From positions 1,178,001 through 1,242,000 of the forward strand of contig JADJEI010000001.1 of NCBI GenBank assembly GCA_016709155.1: a stretch of 64,000 nt of DNA. The letters are read 5' to 3'. Below are positions 1 through 8,326 of the stretch, piece by piece. The notes beneath the pieces are model-generated. The model saw nothing but the letters and a program-made list of their open reading frames with translations, had not been told where the DNA came from and did no database searches. This DNA is from Ignavibacteriales bacterium (GTDB lineage: Bacteria; Bacteroidota; Ignavibacteria; Ignavibacteriales; Ignavibacteriaceae). Position 1 is the first letter of the stretch. Every line of letters begins with the position of its first letter. A program made the translations under genes and the position numbers.

Positions 1-681
1 CCCGGAACTTTATTCAGTGCATCATTTTTAATTTTAAGTTTCATTGTTTGTACATTTTATTTAATCAAAAGAAAATCTGTTTTGATACAGAATGAAGGTA
101 TTTTAATAATTTTTTTCTATTTCGGAATCTTGTTTTTTGTTTATACTTTTATTCTCAACGCACCGCCGTATCAGTGGTACTATACACCATTTGCAATTCC
201 ATTATCAATTCTTTTTACATATTTTTTATCAGATATCATAAATAAAGAAAATATTAAATATCTTGTTTTAACTTGCTTATTCATTATTGCAACAATTCTA
301 CCTCTCAAAACTATAAGCCAAGGATTTAATCCGAAGTATTCTAATTATACTGAAGCTATTGAATGGTTAAATAAGAATGTTTCCGATAACACAATTCTGG
401 GAGTTGATGAAATTGGAATAATGGGGTATTATTATAAAAAAGGTAAAATTGTAGATGCACTCGGTCTGGTAAATCCCGAAGTTGTATCTCACCTAAATCA
501 AAAAGATTTTGGCTGGTATATTTCAAAATATCAACCGGATTTCATTATCAATGACTACCCCAAAATTATGAATCATGCCGGGCGTGATGATGAAAGATTC
601 ACTAAGCACTATTCCCCCGTAAAAATATTTGAATCACACGGTGAAAAAGTTGCTGTATTTAAAAAACAATCTAAAATATAA
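1..681 (+). CDS. GT39/ArnT-like membrane glycosyltransferase, C-terminal part (5' end outside window)
   Basis: The reading frame is open from the first base, so the true start lies upstream and only the C-terminal part is seen. The visible part has several hydrophobic segments (about residues 5-20, 28-55, 60-78 and 85-105) followed by a soluble tail. The tail holds a VDALGLVNPEV motif, which is common in the extracytoplasmic C-terminal region of GT-C glycosyltransferases of the GT39/dolichyl-phosphate mannosyltransferase type. Such proteins move sugars from lipid carriers at the inner membrane. The catalytic N-terminal loop is missing from the window, so the substrate cannot be inferred. The EVE gene starts 26 bases downstream. 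Confidence 0.6.
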   Translation, partial: PGTLFSASFLILSFIVCTFYLIKRKSVLIQNEGILIIFFYFGILFFVYTFILNAPPYQWYYTPFAIPLSILFTYFLSDIINKENIKYLVLTCLFIIATILPLKTISQGFNPKYSNYTEAIEWLNKNVSDNTILGVDEIGIMGYYYKKGKIVDALGLVNPEVVSHLNQKDFGWYISKYQPDFIINDYPKIMNHAGRDDERFTKHYSPVKIFESHGEKVAVFKKQSKI

Positions 682-706
682 AATCAAAAATAAAAGTGAG
701 AATGAA

Positions 707-1171
707 TTGAAAAAATATTGGCTCATAAAATCAGAACCTGAAAATTTTTCTATTGGAGACTTGAAGAAAAGTAAAAATAAAACAACCTGCTGGGATGGAG
801 TTAGAAATTACCAGGCAAGAAATTTTATTCGTGATGAAATGAAAGTTGGAGACGGAGTTTTATTCTATCACAGCAACGCTGATCCGCTTGCTGTTGTCGG
901 AGTTTGTGAGGTTGTAAAATCTGCTTATCCCGATCCTACACAATTTGATCCCGACAATAATCATTTTGATCCGAAGGCTGATCCTAAAAATCCTACTTGG
1001 TTTATGGTTGATATTAAATTCAGCAAAGAATTTAATTTACCGGTAACATTAGAAAGCATTAAAGCAAATTCAACATTAAAAAATATGAGACTTATTCAGC
1101 GCGGGAACAGATTATCAGTGATGCCTGTAACAAAATATGAGTGGGATGAAATTTTGAAGATGGGAAATTAA
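707..1171 (+). CDS. EVE domain-containing protein
   Basis: A protein of about 154 residues that is almost entirely an EVE domain, a PUA-like fold thought to bind modified bases in nucleic acid. It opens with KKYWLIKSEPENFSIGDL and continues with WDGVRNYQARNFIRDEM and VLFYHSN, all hallmarks of the family. I chose the TTG start at 707 because the family begins at KYWLIKSEP; the frame is open upstream to 629, but that part overlaps the preceding gene and does not resemble the family. A GTGAG sequence about 8 bases upstream may be a weak ribosome site. The substrate base is unknown. Confidence 0.85.
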   Translation: MKKYWLIKSEPENFSIGDLKKSKNKTTCWDGVRNYQARNFIRDEMKVGDGVLFYHSNADPLAVVGVCEVVKSAYPDPTQFDPDNNHFDPKADPKNPTWFMVDIKFSKEFNLPVTLESIKANSTLKNMRLIQRGNRLSVMPVTKYEWDEILKMGN

Positions 1172-1247
1172 AATCACAAGAGTACAAATGATTTATGAAT
1201 TCAGTAATTTTGAATTAAAGAATTTATTGTTCCTTGAATAAAATTTC

Positions 1248-1467
1248 GGGGCTGTAGCTCAGTTGGGAGAGCGTCCCGATCTAATCGGGAAGGTCGTTCG
1301 TTCTAAATAAAAATTGAAAATCGGGGGGGGCGGCGGGGGGGGGGGCCCCGCCCCCCGGGGGGGGGGGGGGCGGGCGGGGGGGAAAAAGAAAAATTTGGGG
1401 GGCGGGGGCCCGGGGGGGGGGGCCGGCCCCCGCCGGGAGGGGGGGGGGGGGTTCCCGATCAGCTCCA
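1248..1467 (+). pseudogene. tRNA-like sequence with CTA anticodon, broken by a G/C-rich block
   Basis: From 1248 the sequence folds as the 5' part of a tRNA. It has acceptor strand GGGGCTG, a D-arm GCTC/GAGC (1257-1272), and a 5-bp anticodon stem TCCCG/CGGGA (1274-1290) with loop ATCTAAT. The anticodon in register is CTA, the complement of the amber codon. The 5' T-stem and a TTCTAAA loop follow, but the closing T-stem is absent. A matching acceptor strand CAGCTCC with ACTA lies about 160 bases on, at 1460-1470, beyond a block of G and C runs. It pairs with GGGGCTG with one G-T pair. This could be a damaged or misassembled tRNA gene; a functional suppressor is not shown. Confidence 0.45.
1321..1452. 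other. G/C homopolymer block, probable sequence artefact
   Basis: About 130 bases are made nearly all of G and C, with repeated runs of 8 to 14 identical G, inside a strongly AT-rich chromosome. The proline-rich open frames on the minus strand are by-products of these runs. Poly-G runs are a known artefact of two-colour sequencing chemistry. A genuine hard-to-sequence insertion cannot be ruled out from the sequence alone. Confidence 0.7.
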
Positions 1468-1473
1468 CTAAAA

Positions 1474-1905
1474 TCAAATTTTCTTCTCCATAAAAAAATG
1501 AGGGATGGCATCGAAAAGGGTGTGGGAATTGTTTACAAGTTTATAACCGTGATGTTTGTAAAACTCCACGGCAGTATCACGCGAATTCAATACTATTGTT
1601 TTTGCTCCAAGTTCAATTACTTTATTTTCAAGTTCGGATAAAATCGCTGCACCGACGCCCTTGCCTCTATAAAAATTTTCGACAGCCATAAATCTTATTT
1701 GTGCTTCATCTTTATTATTGAAATGAGCCCTGCCTGTTCCGACAACATTATTTTCATCATCAATTGCCATCACAGTAATTGCCGAGTTCTCGTATTCGTC
1801 TATCTCACTTCCTCGCGGCTGATTCCACGGTGCGCGCAGAATTCGCCACCGAAGATCATAACATTTCTCCCATTCTTCACTCGTCACCGGAGTTTTAATG
1901 ATCAT
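1474..1905 (-). CDS. GNAT family N-acetyltransferase
   Basis: A 143-residue protein with the GNAT layout: a central strand carrying RFMAVENFYRGKGVGAAIL. There RGKGVG is the acetyl-CoA pyrophosphate-binding motif A (Q/R-x-x-G-x-G/A). A VLNSRDTAVEFYKHHGYK segment follows, the usual C-terminal strand and helix. Its N-terminal part, with a CYDLRWRILRAPWNQPRGSE stretch, resembles the ElaA-like/YkkB-like single-domain acetyltransferases. Its stop codon lies just past the tRNA-like acceptor end. Its start overlaps the stop of rmuC by four bases, so the two are probably co-transcribed. The acceptor substrate is unknown. Confidence 0.85.
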   Translation of the reverse strand: MIIKTPVTSEEWEKCYDLRWRILRAPWNQPRGSEIDEYENSAITVMAIDDENNVVGTGRAHFNNKDEAQIRFMAVENFYRGKGVGAAILSELENKVIELGAKTIVLNSRDTAVEFYKHHGYKLVNNSHTLFDAIPHFFMEKKI

Positions 1906-3263
1906 TGATTTTCCAGCGAATTATTTTCCTCATCTAACTGGGAGCGATTCACTACTGAAGTTGGAAGAGCTTTGGTTGTTTTTGCACCAAGCTTTTTAAT
2001 TTTTTCAGATCGGCTTATTAGGTTGCCCCTCCCTTCTGTTAGTTTGTTCATTGCTTTATCGTAATTATCTTTTGTTGAAATTAAGCCTTTTCCAACAGAA
2101 ATTAAATCATCTACAAAAGCTGTAAACTTATCGAGCATTTCTCCGCTTTGTCTTGCAATCTCAACCGCATTTTTATTCTGACTTTCCTGACGCCAAATGC
2201 TGGCAATTGTTCGAAGCGTTGCAAGCAATGTGGACGGACTTACGATAACAATATTTTTTTCAAATGCATCGGTAAAAAGTGAAGCATCATTTTGGACTGC
2301 ATAAGCAAATGCTGGCTCGATTGGCATAAACATCAAAACAAAATCTAAACTTTCAAGCTGATAAAGATTTTGATAATTCTTCCCACTCAGATTTTTTATG
2401 TGCGACCGTATTGAATTAATATGTTCACGCAAACCAAGTTGTTTCTCGTGCTCATCTTCAGAAGAGATAAATTTTTCATAGCCAACTAATGAAACTTTTG
2501 AATCAATGATGATGCTTTTATTTTCCGGTAAGTTGATAATTACATCCGGTTGAAATCTTCTGCCTGATTCAGCAGTAATGCTTTCCTGAACGACATATTC
2601 CCTACCTTTTACGAGTCCGGATTTTTCAAGAATACTTTCAAGAATAAACTCGCCCCAATTACCTTGAGTTTTACTTTGTCCTTTCAATGCAGATGTCAGA
2701 TTGTTCGCATCTTTGCTCATTTGCTGATTAAGCTCGTGCAGAATTTTTATCTGCTGAATGAGGCCGGCTCTTTCTTTTGAATCGGTGACATAAACATCCT
2801 CTACTTTTTTCTCGAAATCTTTTATCTTTTCACTGAGCGGCTTTAGTATTTGATCAAGGTTGGACTTGTTCTGCTCGGTAAACTTGCTGCTTTTTTCTTC
2901 AAATATTTTATTGGCAAGATTTTCAAATTCTTTTATAAATTTTTCCCGCACCTCTTCTATTTCAGCTTTTTGTTCGCTAAGTTTTTGCTGAAGATTTGCG
3001 TAATCAGACTTCAATGAGGAGAGAGCGGTAGTAAGATCAATAACTTTTACACGCTCTGCCTGAAGTTCGGATTCAAGATTTGATTTATCCTTGACAAACC
3101 CGGAGTTTCTTTCTTCCAATTTTCCAATTTCAACTTTGAAAGAATTGATTTGCTCATTGAGCTTATTTGCTTCATCAATCGAAATTGTTTTTTTGCTTTT
3201 GAAAAAGAAGTAAGCAACTACAAATCCAACTACTAAACCAAGGATGAGATATATTATTTCCAT
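1902..3263 (-). CDS. rmuC: RmuC family DNA recombination protein
   Basis: A 453-residue protein with the RmuC architecture. It has one N-terminal membrane helix (residues 3-20), a long charged coiled coil (about 30-190), and the conserved RmuC nuclease-like domain (about 200-400). That domain contains GNWGEFILESILEKSGL, RRFQPDVIINLPENKSIIIDSK and FMPIEPAFAYA. RmuC proteins limit recombination between short inverted repeats and are related to restriction-type nucleases; this is family knowledge. That role is notable in a chromosome so rich in short palindromes, but a link is only inference. It is followed at a 4-base overlap by the GNAT gene. Confidence 0.93.
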   Translation of the reverse strand: MEIIYLILGLVVGFVVAYFFFKSKKTISIDEANKLNEQINSFKVEIGKLEERNSGFVKDKSNLESELQAERVKVIDLTTALSSLKSDYANLQQKLSEQKAEIEEVREKFIKEFENLANKIFEEKSSKFTEQNKSNLDQILKPLSEKIKDFEKKVEDVYVTDSKERAGLIQQIKILHELNQQMSKDANNLTSALKGQSKTQGNWGEFILESILEKSGLVKGREYVVQESITAESGRRFQPDVIINLPENKSIIIDSKVSLVGYEKFISSEDEHEKQLGLREHINSIRSHIKNLSGKNYQNLYQLESLDFVLMFMPIEPAFAYAVQNDASLFTDAFEKNIVIVSPSTLLATLRTIASIWRQESQNKNAVEIARQSGEMLDKFTAFVDDLISVGKGLISTKDNYDKAMNKLTEGRGNLISRSEKIKKLGAKTTKALPTSVVNRSQLDEENNSLENQ

Positions 3264-3571
3264 ATTATCCTTTTAATATTTGAAGCAATGGAATGCAGGT
3301 TTCGCTGATTTTGATCTGCTCAATCTTCATCTTGTGCCGAGTCACCTGAATCAACTGCTTTCTATTTTCTTTGATCCGTAAATAATTATGCTTCATCAAA
3401 GTTTATTTTCTTCAATGCTTGATTCTAAAATACATGGATGATAAAAATATGACAATAAAAAGTAGAGCGAAAATAAAACATTTTTATAAGCGGTCTTTTT
3501 CCAATTCTAACTATTTGCAAGTAAGCAGTGAAGCAACTTACTTTGAATAAAGATTAATAAGAGTTTTTTTT
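3264..3571. other. Intergenic stretch without a recognised gene
   Basis: This 308-base AT-rich gap separates the divergent rmuC gene and a small plus-strand membrane-protein gene. I see no RNA gene, no clear palindromic repeat and no convincing coding frame. It presumably holds the two divergent promoters, but no promoter stands out clearly enough to place. Confidence 0.4.
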
Positions 3572-3721
3572 ATGAGTATGTACACAATAGTTTTTATCGG
3601 CATTACGTTTCTTGTTTTACTTGGTCTCGCATTGTTTTTCATTTTCGTTAATTGGCTGTCCAACAAAATTGATAAATCAGATAGGCTGGGGCAGCAAACG
3701 AAAAAGAAAAATGAGAAGTAA
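3572..3721 (+). CDS. Small single-pass membrane protein, 49 residues
   Basis: ATG at 3572 opens a 49-residue frame that starts MSMYTIVFIG. One hydrophobic helix (about residues 5-29) is followed by a short, strongly charged, lysine-rich tail (NKIDKSDRLG then QQTKKKNEK). This is the layout of a small inner-membrane protein with a cytoplasmic basic tail. The stop lies two bases before the convergent hflX stop. No ribosome site better than an AAGAG-like stretch is visible. I do not recognise the family; the strong helix and clean stop are the only support. Confidence 0.5.
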   Translation: MSMYTIVFIGITFLVLLGLALFFIFVNWLSNKIDKSDRLGQQTKKKNEK

Positions 3722-3723
3722 AT

Positions 3724-4986
3724 TTAATTACGAATCAATGCTTTAATTTTTTCAGCATTCGTTTTGCTTGCTCTGATTTTCAATTTCATCACATCGTCTT
3801 CGTAAGTAACTGATTTTACCTCCGCTAATGAATGAATTAATGCAGCAGTTTTTGAATCTGTGATTTTTAATTTCAACGTTTTTTCAATAAATGAATCCTC
3901 GATAATACTAAGCACAGCTTTAATTAACTTTTGAATGTTGAAACCTTTCACTGCGGAGATGATAATCGAATTCGGAAATTCATGTTTGATGAATTCAGTA
4001 CGGTTTCTATCACTAAGCAAATCAACTTTATTAAATACTAATATCGAAGTTTTATTTTCACAACTCAATTCCTGCAAAGTCTTTTCAACAACTTTAATAT
4101 GGTCCTGGAAATAATCGTGCGAAATATCCACTACGTGCAAAATTATATCTGAATCTCTAACTTCATTTAAAGTGCTTTTAAAGGAAGCAACAAGATGAAC
4201 CGGAAGTTTTCTGATAAATCCAACAGTATCGCTTAAAAGCATTTTTTGATTTTTAATTAAGTCAATAGTTCGTGTGGTGGAATCAAGAGTTGCAAAAAGT
4301 TTGTCTTCGGCAAACACATTTGATTTTGTTAAAAGATTAAACAGAGTTGATTTGCCTGCATTGGTATAACCGACTAATGATATTCTTGTCAGATTTTTTC
4401 GCTCGCTGCTTTGTGTAATCCGCTGAGATTCTATCTTCGACAAATTTTCTTTTAAATGGCTGATCCTGTTGCGAATGATTCTTCTATCTGTTTCAATCTG
4501 CGTTTCGCCGGGACCTTTTGTACCAATGCCGCCATATTGTTTTGAGAGATGAGTCCAAGCACGCGTAAGACGCGGCAGTAAATATTGAAGCTGCGCAAGT
4601 TCGACTTGTGTTTTTGCTTCTCTCGACTTTGCGCGTGAAGCAAAAATATCAAGTATCAATCCGCTGCGATCAATAATTTTTTTATTAACTAATCTTTCCA
4701 GATTTCTTACCTGAACCGGCGAAAGATCATCATCAAAAATTAATAAGTCAATATTGTTCAACTCCACCAGCGAAACAAGTTCTTCAGCTTTTCCTTTTCC
4801 GATATAGTAAGCCGGATCGGTTGAGTAACGACTTTGAATAACTTTTAATATTGTTTCAGCACCGGCTGTTATTGCTAATTCTTCGAGTTCGTTTAAATGT
4901 TCTTCAACAACTTCGCGTGAAAGATCTTTTGTGTTTAATGCAATTAATATCGCACGCTCGGTAGTTTTATTTTTAGTCTCGATCAA
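3724..4986 (-). CDS. hflX: GTPase HflX
   Basis: A 420-residue protein with an N-terminal HflX domain and a central G domain. The family signature YGGIGTKGPGETQIETDRR lies near residues 151-169. The G1 loop GYTNAGKST is near 206-214, followed by DTVGF (G3) and NKVD (G4). HflX binds the ribosome and splits stalled 70S ribosomes during heat and other stress. The C-terminal 60 residues form the usual small domain. The gene follows a BatA-like gene on the same strand with a three-base gap, so they are probably co-transcribed. Nothing seems missing. Confidence 0.95.
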   Translation of the reverse strand: MIETKNKTTERAILIALNTKDLSREVVEEHLNELEELAITAGAETILKVIQSRYSTDPAYYIGKGKAEELVSLVELNNIDLLIFDDDLSPVQVRNLERLVNKKIIDRSGLILDIFASRAKSREAKTQVELAQLQYLLPRLTRAWTHLSKQYGGIGTKGPGETQIETDRRIIRNRISHLKENLSKIESQRITQSSERKNLTRISLVGYTNAGKSTLFNLLTKSNVFAEDKLFATLDSTTRTIDLIKNQKMLLSDTVGFIRKLPVHLVASFKSTLNEVRDSDIILHVVDISHDYFQDHIKVVEKTLQELSCENKTSILVFNKVDLLSDRNRTEFIKHEFPNSIIISAVKGFNIQKLIKAVLSIIEDSFIEKTLKLKITDSKTAALIHSLAEVKSVTYEDDVMKLKIRASKTNAEKIKALIRN

Positions 4987-4989
4987 ATT

Positions 4990-7089
4990 TCAATTCTCCG
5001 CTATGTCTTTTTTTGTATTTCTCGCTAATAACATTTCAACGAATGCGATTAGAAGTGCTGCAATTAAAAAATATTTCCACAATTCCGAACCGTATCTTGA
5101 TTGAAGCACAAGCGAAACAGGATTTTTATCTTTCGGAATATTTTTTAACGTGCCTTTAAAATTTATCTTTTCAAAATATTCCTGAATTTCGGAATCATTC
5201 TCATACCTGGTTTCAGACTCAAGCGGGTTTACGTTCACCGAGAATTCTTCAACTAATTTTTCTCCCGAATATATTTTATAATTACCCGCCGTTTCAGTTT
5301 TGGAATAATTGAAAACACCGTTTTGATTTTGTGAATTGGTTTTAATGAATTCCTCCTGAGAATCAGGTCTTACAATTTTTATATTAGGAGAAATGATAAT
5401 ATTGTTTGAGATTAATAACTCATCGCCGGCTAAATAATTATTTATCTCTCTGTCTTTTGCAGAAAGATAAAAGACTGATTTATTCATCAAAGGAACAAAA
5501 ATACTTTTTAACGGAAAACTGCTCCAGCTTAAAACCGGTGATGCACTGCAAAGAATTATTTTTCCCCTGCCTGCTTTATATTCACTCAAAAAATCGGAGC
5601 CATCATTTAATCGTATTATCTTTTTCGCCCGCTCATCTGCTAATAATTTATAATGAAGATAAATTTCCGGTGATTCAAACTGCTTTTTAGTTTCGTCCTC
5701 AAAAATATTTTGAAGCAAAGGATGCCGCAGTTCAATTTTATCAAATACAAAAAATTTATTATCCGAATTAATTTTACCCGAAACGGATACTTGTTTTGCC
5801 AAATTAAAATATGAACAAATATTTTTGAAAGAATTTAAGTCTTCTTTTGATGAAGGAAAGATTAATATCCCACCTCCATTTTCGAGATATTGTTTTAATT
5901 TTTGCAGACTTGATTCAACTGGTGTTCCAATTAAAATGACAGAAGAATATTTTTTCAAATCGTAAGATTGAATTTGATTCAGCGAAGCTTCATCAACTTG
6001 TAAGTTGCCGCCGTTAGAAGCATTAAGAGCAAGGTTGATAAATTTAGCGTCACTTTTTTCTTCAGAAAATATTATTACAGGAATTTTATCCGGTACGTAA
6101 ATATTTAGGTACCTATTGTTATCACCGTTAATATCATCATCTTCAAGCCGCGCTTGTACTTCAACGAATCCAGTATTTTTGATTGTTGATTCAATATTTA
6201 TTTGTATTGACTTACCTGATTCAACACTAAAACTTTTTTGAGCATTCCTTTCTCCGTTAATGAAAAGAGAGACCACATTGTTTTCAGTATTATTGTTTGA
6301 GTGATTTGTAAGTTGAGCTGAAAAAATTACAGATTTATCTTTTTCAAAAATCTGAGAGCTGCTTTCAATTTTGTCAACCGAGATATTTGAAAAATTTTTA
6401 CCGGAATAATTAATTGTGTAAATACGAATTTTTTCATCAAATAGATTTTTGAGATCGCCCATCGAAGTTGCATCTGCAATCATATTACTTTGAAAATCCG
6501 AAAGTATATAAATCTCCTTATTAAAATTATTAGACCGCTTAAGAATATCCCCGGCATTTAAAATTGCTTTTTGAAAGTTTCCTCTTTTATCACTGCTTTT
6601 AGTTTGTTCAATCTTCTTTTTTAACTCTTCAACATTTGAAGTGCTAAAAATATTATCAGGATTATCATCACTGACAAAAATAATTGCGGCATCATCGCCT
6701 TGCTGAAGCAGGTTTGCAAGTTTTAACGCCGCTGTTTTTACTTGATTTAATAAAGAGCCCTTTTCATCTACCGCAGACATACTTATTGTATTGTCAATAA
6801 TAAAAACGACGGAAGTTTTTGCAGCGGAGGTTGTGCCGCCGATAGCAACCCCCTTTAAAGTCGGTCTTGAAAAAGCCATAACCAATAAAAGTATGATCAG
6901 TACACGCAGAGCTAAGAGAAGCCATTGTTTTATTTTAATTCTTCGAAGCTTGCTTTTCTGAAGTTCTTTAAGAAATGCAAGTGTACTGAATTCTATTTTT
7001 TGTAATTTTTTCAGATTCAATAAATGAATGATTACAGGAATAGAAGCCGCTGCAAGTCCAAATAAAAAAGCAGGATTAAGAAATTCCAT
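4990..7089 (-). CDS. BatA-like protein with N-terminal two-helix domain and VWA domain
   Basis: A 699-residue membrane protein. It opens with the BatA-type double-helix domain (residues 1-80; FLFGLAAASIPVIIHLLNL then LLLALRVLIILLLVMAF). A von Willebrand A domain follows (about 90-240), with the metal-site motif VFIIDNTISMS, a variant of DxSxS in which the second position is N-T. A long beta-rich periplasmic region comes next, and a final membrane helix near 675-690. In Bacteroidota such proteins sit in Bat/MoxR operons linked to aerotolerance; here no MoxR gene is adjacent. It is probably co-transcribed with hflX downstream. Confidence 0.85.
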   Translation of the reverse strand: MEFLNPAFLFGLAAASIPVIIHLLNLKKLQKIEFSTLAFLKELQKSKLRRIKIKQWLLLALRVLIILLLVMAFSRPTLKGVAIGGTTSAAKTSVVFIIDNTISMSAVDEKGSLLNQVKTAALKLANLLQQGDDAAIIFVSDDNPDNIFSTSNVEELKKKIEQTKSSDKRGNFQKAILNAGDILKRSNNFNKEIYILSDFQSNMIADATSMGDLKNLFDEKIRIYTINYSGKNFSNISVDKIESSSQIFEKDKSVIFSAQLTNHSNNNTENNVVSLFINGERNAQKSFSVESGKSIQINIESTIKNTGFVEVQARLEDDDINGDNNRYLNIYVPDKIPVIIFSEEKSDAKFINLALNASNGGNLQVDEASLNQIQSYDLKKYSSVILIGTPVESSLQKLKQYLENGGGILIFPSSKEDLNSFKNICSYFNLAKQVSVSGKINSDNKFFVFDKIELRHPLLQNIFEDETKKQFESPEIYLHYKLLADERAKKIIRLNDGSDFLSEYKAGRGKIILCSASPVLSWSSFPLKSIFVPLMNKSVFYLSAKDREINNYLAGDELLISNNIIISPNIKIVRPDSQEEFIKTNSQNQNGVFNYSKTETAGNYKIYSGEKLVEEFSVNVNPLESETRYENDSEIQEYFEKINFKGTLKNIPKDKNPVSLVLQSRYGSELWKYFLIAALLIAFVEMLLARNTKKDIAEN

Positions 7090-7273
7090 TATATTATTAA
7101 CATATTTTTGATAAAATAAAATTAAGAATTATTGATGATAAAACTACTTGTAATAATTCTGGCTAAAGAGATCTTCCAACCCTTGTTATAAAACATTCAA
7201 GGTTTTTAGAAATAACTTTAGATGAATGACTCATACATTTAAGAATATTTCCCTTGCTTTGAAGAAGTTATCA

Positions 7274-7294
7274 TGTTATGTTTGTGTCATAACA
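7274..7294. promoter_or_regulatory. Palindromic operator of the MarR regulator
   Basis: An inverted repeat TGTTATG-7-CATAACA lies just before the proposed MarR start at 7309. Its right half, read on the minus strand, gives TGTGTTATGACA, which recurs exactly before the DoxX gene at 7794-7805. Two matching sites flanking a MarR gene suggest autoregulation and control of the downstream genes; this is inference. Confidence 0.6.
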
Positions 7295-7308
7295 CATTAA
7301 AAATATTT

Positions 7309-7776
7309 ATGGGCGAAGTAATAAAAAAAAGATTGAAACAGCAGAAGTTCGAGAGCTATGAACAGGAAGCAATGCTTAACCTGATCATTTCGAGCTTTTG
7401 GTTAAGATCTAAAATTGATTCAATCTGCCAGGAGTTTGAGATAACAGTCTCGCAGTATAATGTTCTCAGAATCCTTCGCGGAATTTATCCCGATGGATAC
7501 CCGCGTTGTGAAATAATCAGCCGCATGCTTGAGCCATCACCTGATGTTACAAGGCTAATTGATAAATTAATTTCTGCGCGCTTTGTCGAAAGATTCAGTT
7601 CTAATGAAGATCGCAGACACTCAATTTCGCGAATTACTAAAAAAGGATTGGCTCTGTTAGATACTATGAAACCCAAAATGGATGAGTTTGAAAAATTTAT
7701 TAGGAATTTAATGCCAACTGAAGAGTTCAAGAAATTATCCGAACTTTGTGAAAAAATCTACGGCGTAGATTTGTAG
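7309..7776 (+). CDS. MarR family transcriptional regulator
   Basis: A regulator of about 155 residues with the winged-helix layout of MarR. It has a helix-rich N-terminus, the recognition helix region VTRLIDKLISARFVERFSS, and the wing NEDRRHSISRITKKG, the typical D-x-R segment that contacts the minor groove. The frame stays open to an ATG at 7273 that has a GAAGAAG sequence upstream, giving 167 residues. I prefer 7309 because the earlier start lies inside the palindromic operator, but the choice is not settled. The gene is followed by DoxX and SnoaL-like genes, pointing to a role in quinone, thiol or oxidant response. Confidence 0.85.
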   Translation: MGEVIKKRLKQQKFESYEQEAMLNLIISSFWLRSKIDSICQEFEITVSQYNVLRILRGIYPDGYPRCEIISRMLEPSPDVTRLIDKLISARFVERFSSNEDRRHSISRITKKGLALLDTMKPKMDEFEKFIRNLMPTEEFKKLSELCEKIYGVDL

Positions 7777-7793
7777 TTTTTTTTAATCAATTG

Positions 7794-7807
7794 TGTGTTA
7801 TGACATA
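7794..7807. promoter_or_regulatory. Second MarR-type site, upstream of DoxX gene
   Basis: The 12-base word TGTGTTATGACA here is identical to the minus-strand reading of 7285-7296 in the first operator. It contains the small dyad TATG-A-CATA. It lies 34 bases before the DoxX start, a fitting place for repression. Confidence 0.55.
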
Positions 7808-7841
7808 CTAAATAATAATTAATAAATGAAAGGTAAACGAT

Positions 7842-8312
7842 ATGTCTCAAAACAAATTTCTGTTCTGGTTCTTTAATACTAATGAAGATAAACTTGCTGT
7901 ATTCTTGCGAATTGTAGTCGGAGTTGTAATATTTCCTCACGGTGCTCAAAAGTTACTCGGCTGGTTTGGCGGCTACGGTTTTGATGGAACAATGGGATTC
8001 TTCACACAAACGTTAGGCATTCCATATCTGTTTGCGCTGCTTGCAATCATTGCTGAGTTTTTCGGCGGACTCGGTCTTATAACAGGATTGCTGACAAGAC
8101 TTTCTGCTTTTGGTGTTGCGTCGGTAATGTTCGTTGCAGTAATGCTTAATCATATTCCTGTTGGCTTCTTCATGAACTGGAGCGGACAGCAGCAAGGAGA
8201 GGGTTTTGAATATCATATTCTGATGATTGCTTTGACAATTGCTGTTATAGTTAAAGGCGCAGGTTCATTTTCACTCGATAAATTCATCTTACAAAAATTT
8301 TCTAAACAATAA
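7842..8312 (+). CDS. DoxX family membrane protein
   Basis: A 156-residue protein with four predicted membrane helices and the DoxX pattern: LRIVVGVVIFPHGAQKLLGWFGGYG near residues 27-50, then AIIAEFFGGLGLITGLLTRL and a final helix. DoxX proteins are poorly characterised; members are tied to thiol and quinone redox balance. An AAAGG ribosome site precedes the ATG. The gene lies between a MarR regulator and a SnoaL-like protein in one probable operon ending at a hairpin terminator. It begins 34 bases after the second operator-like site, so MarR control is likely. Confidence 0.88.
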   Translation: MSQNKFLFWFFNTNEDKLAVFLRIVVGVVIFPHGAQKLLGWFGGYGFDGTMGFFTQTLGIPYLFALLAIIAEFFGGLGLITGLLTRLSAFGVASVMFVAVMLNHIPVGFFMNWSGQQQGEGFEYHILMIALTIAVIVKGAGSFSLDKFILQKFSKQ

Positions 8313-8326
8313 ATTAAGGAGTTACA

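Noticed and set aside
1259..1511. Proline-rich proteins on the minus strand
   Set aside because: They are produced by runs of G/C in the probable artefact block.
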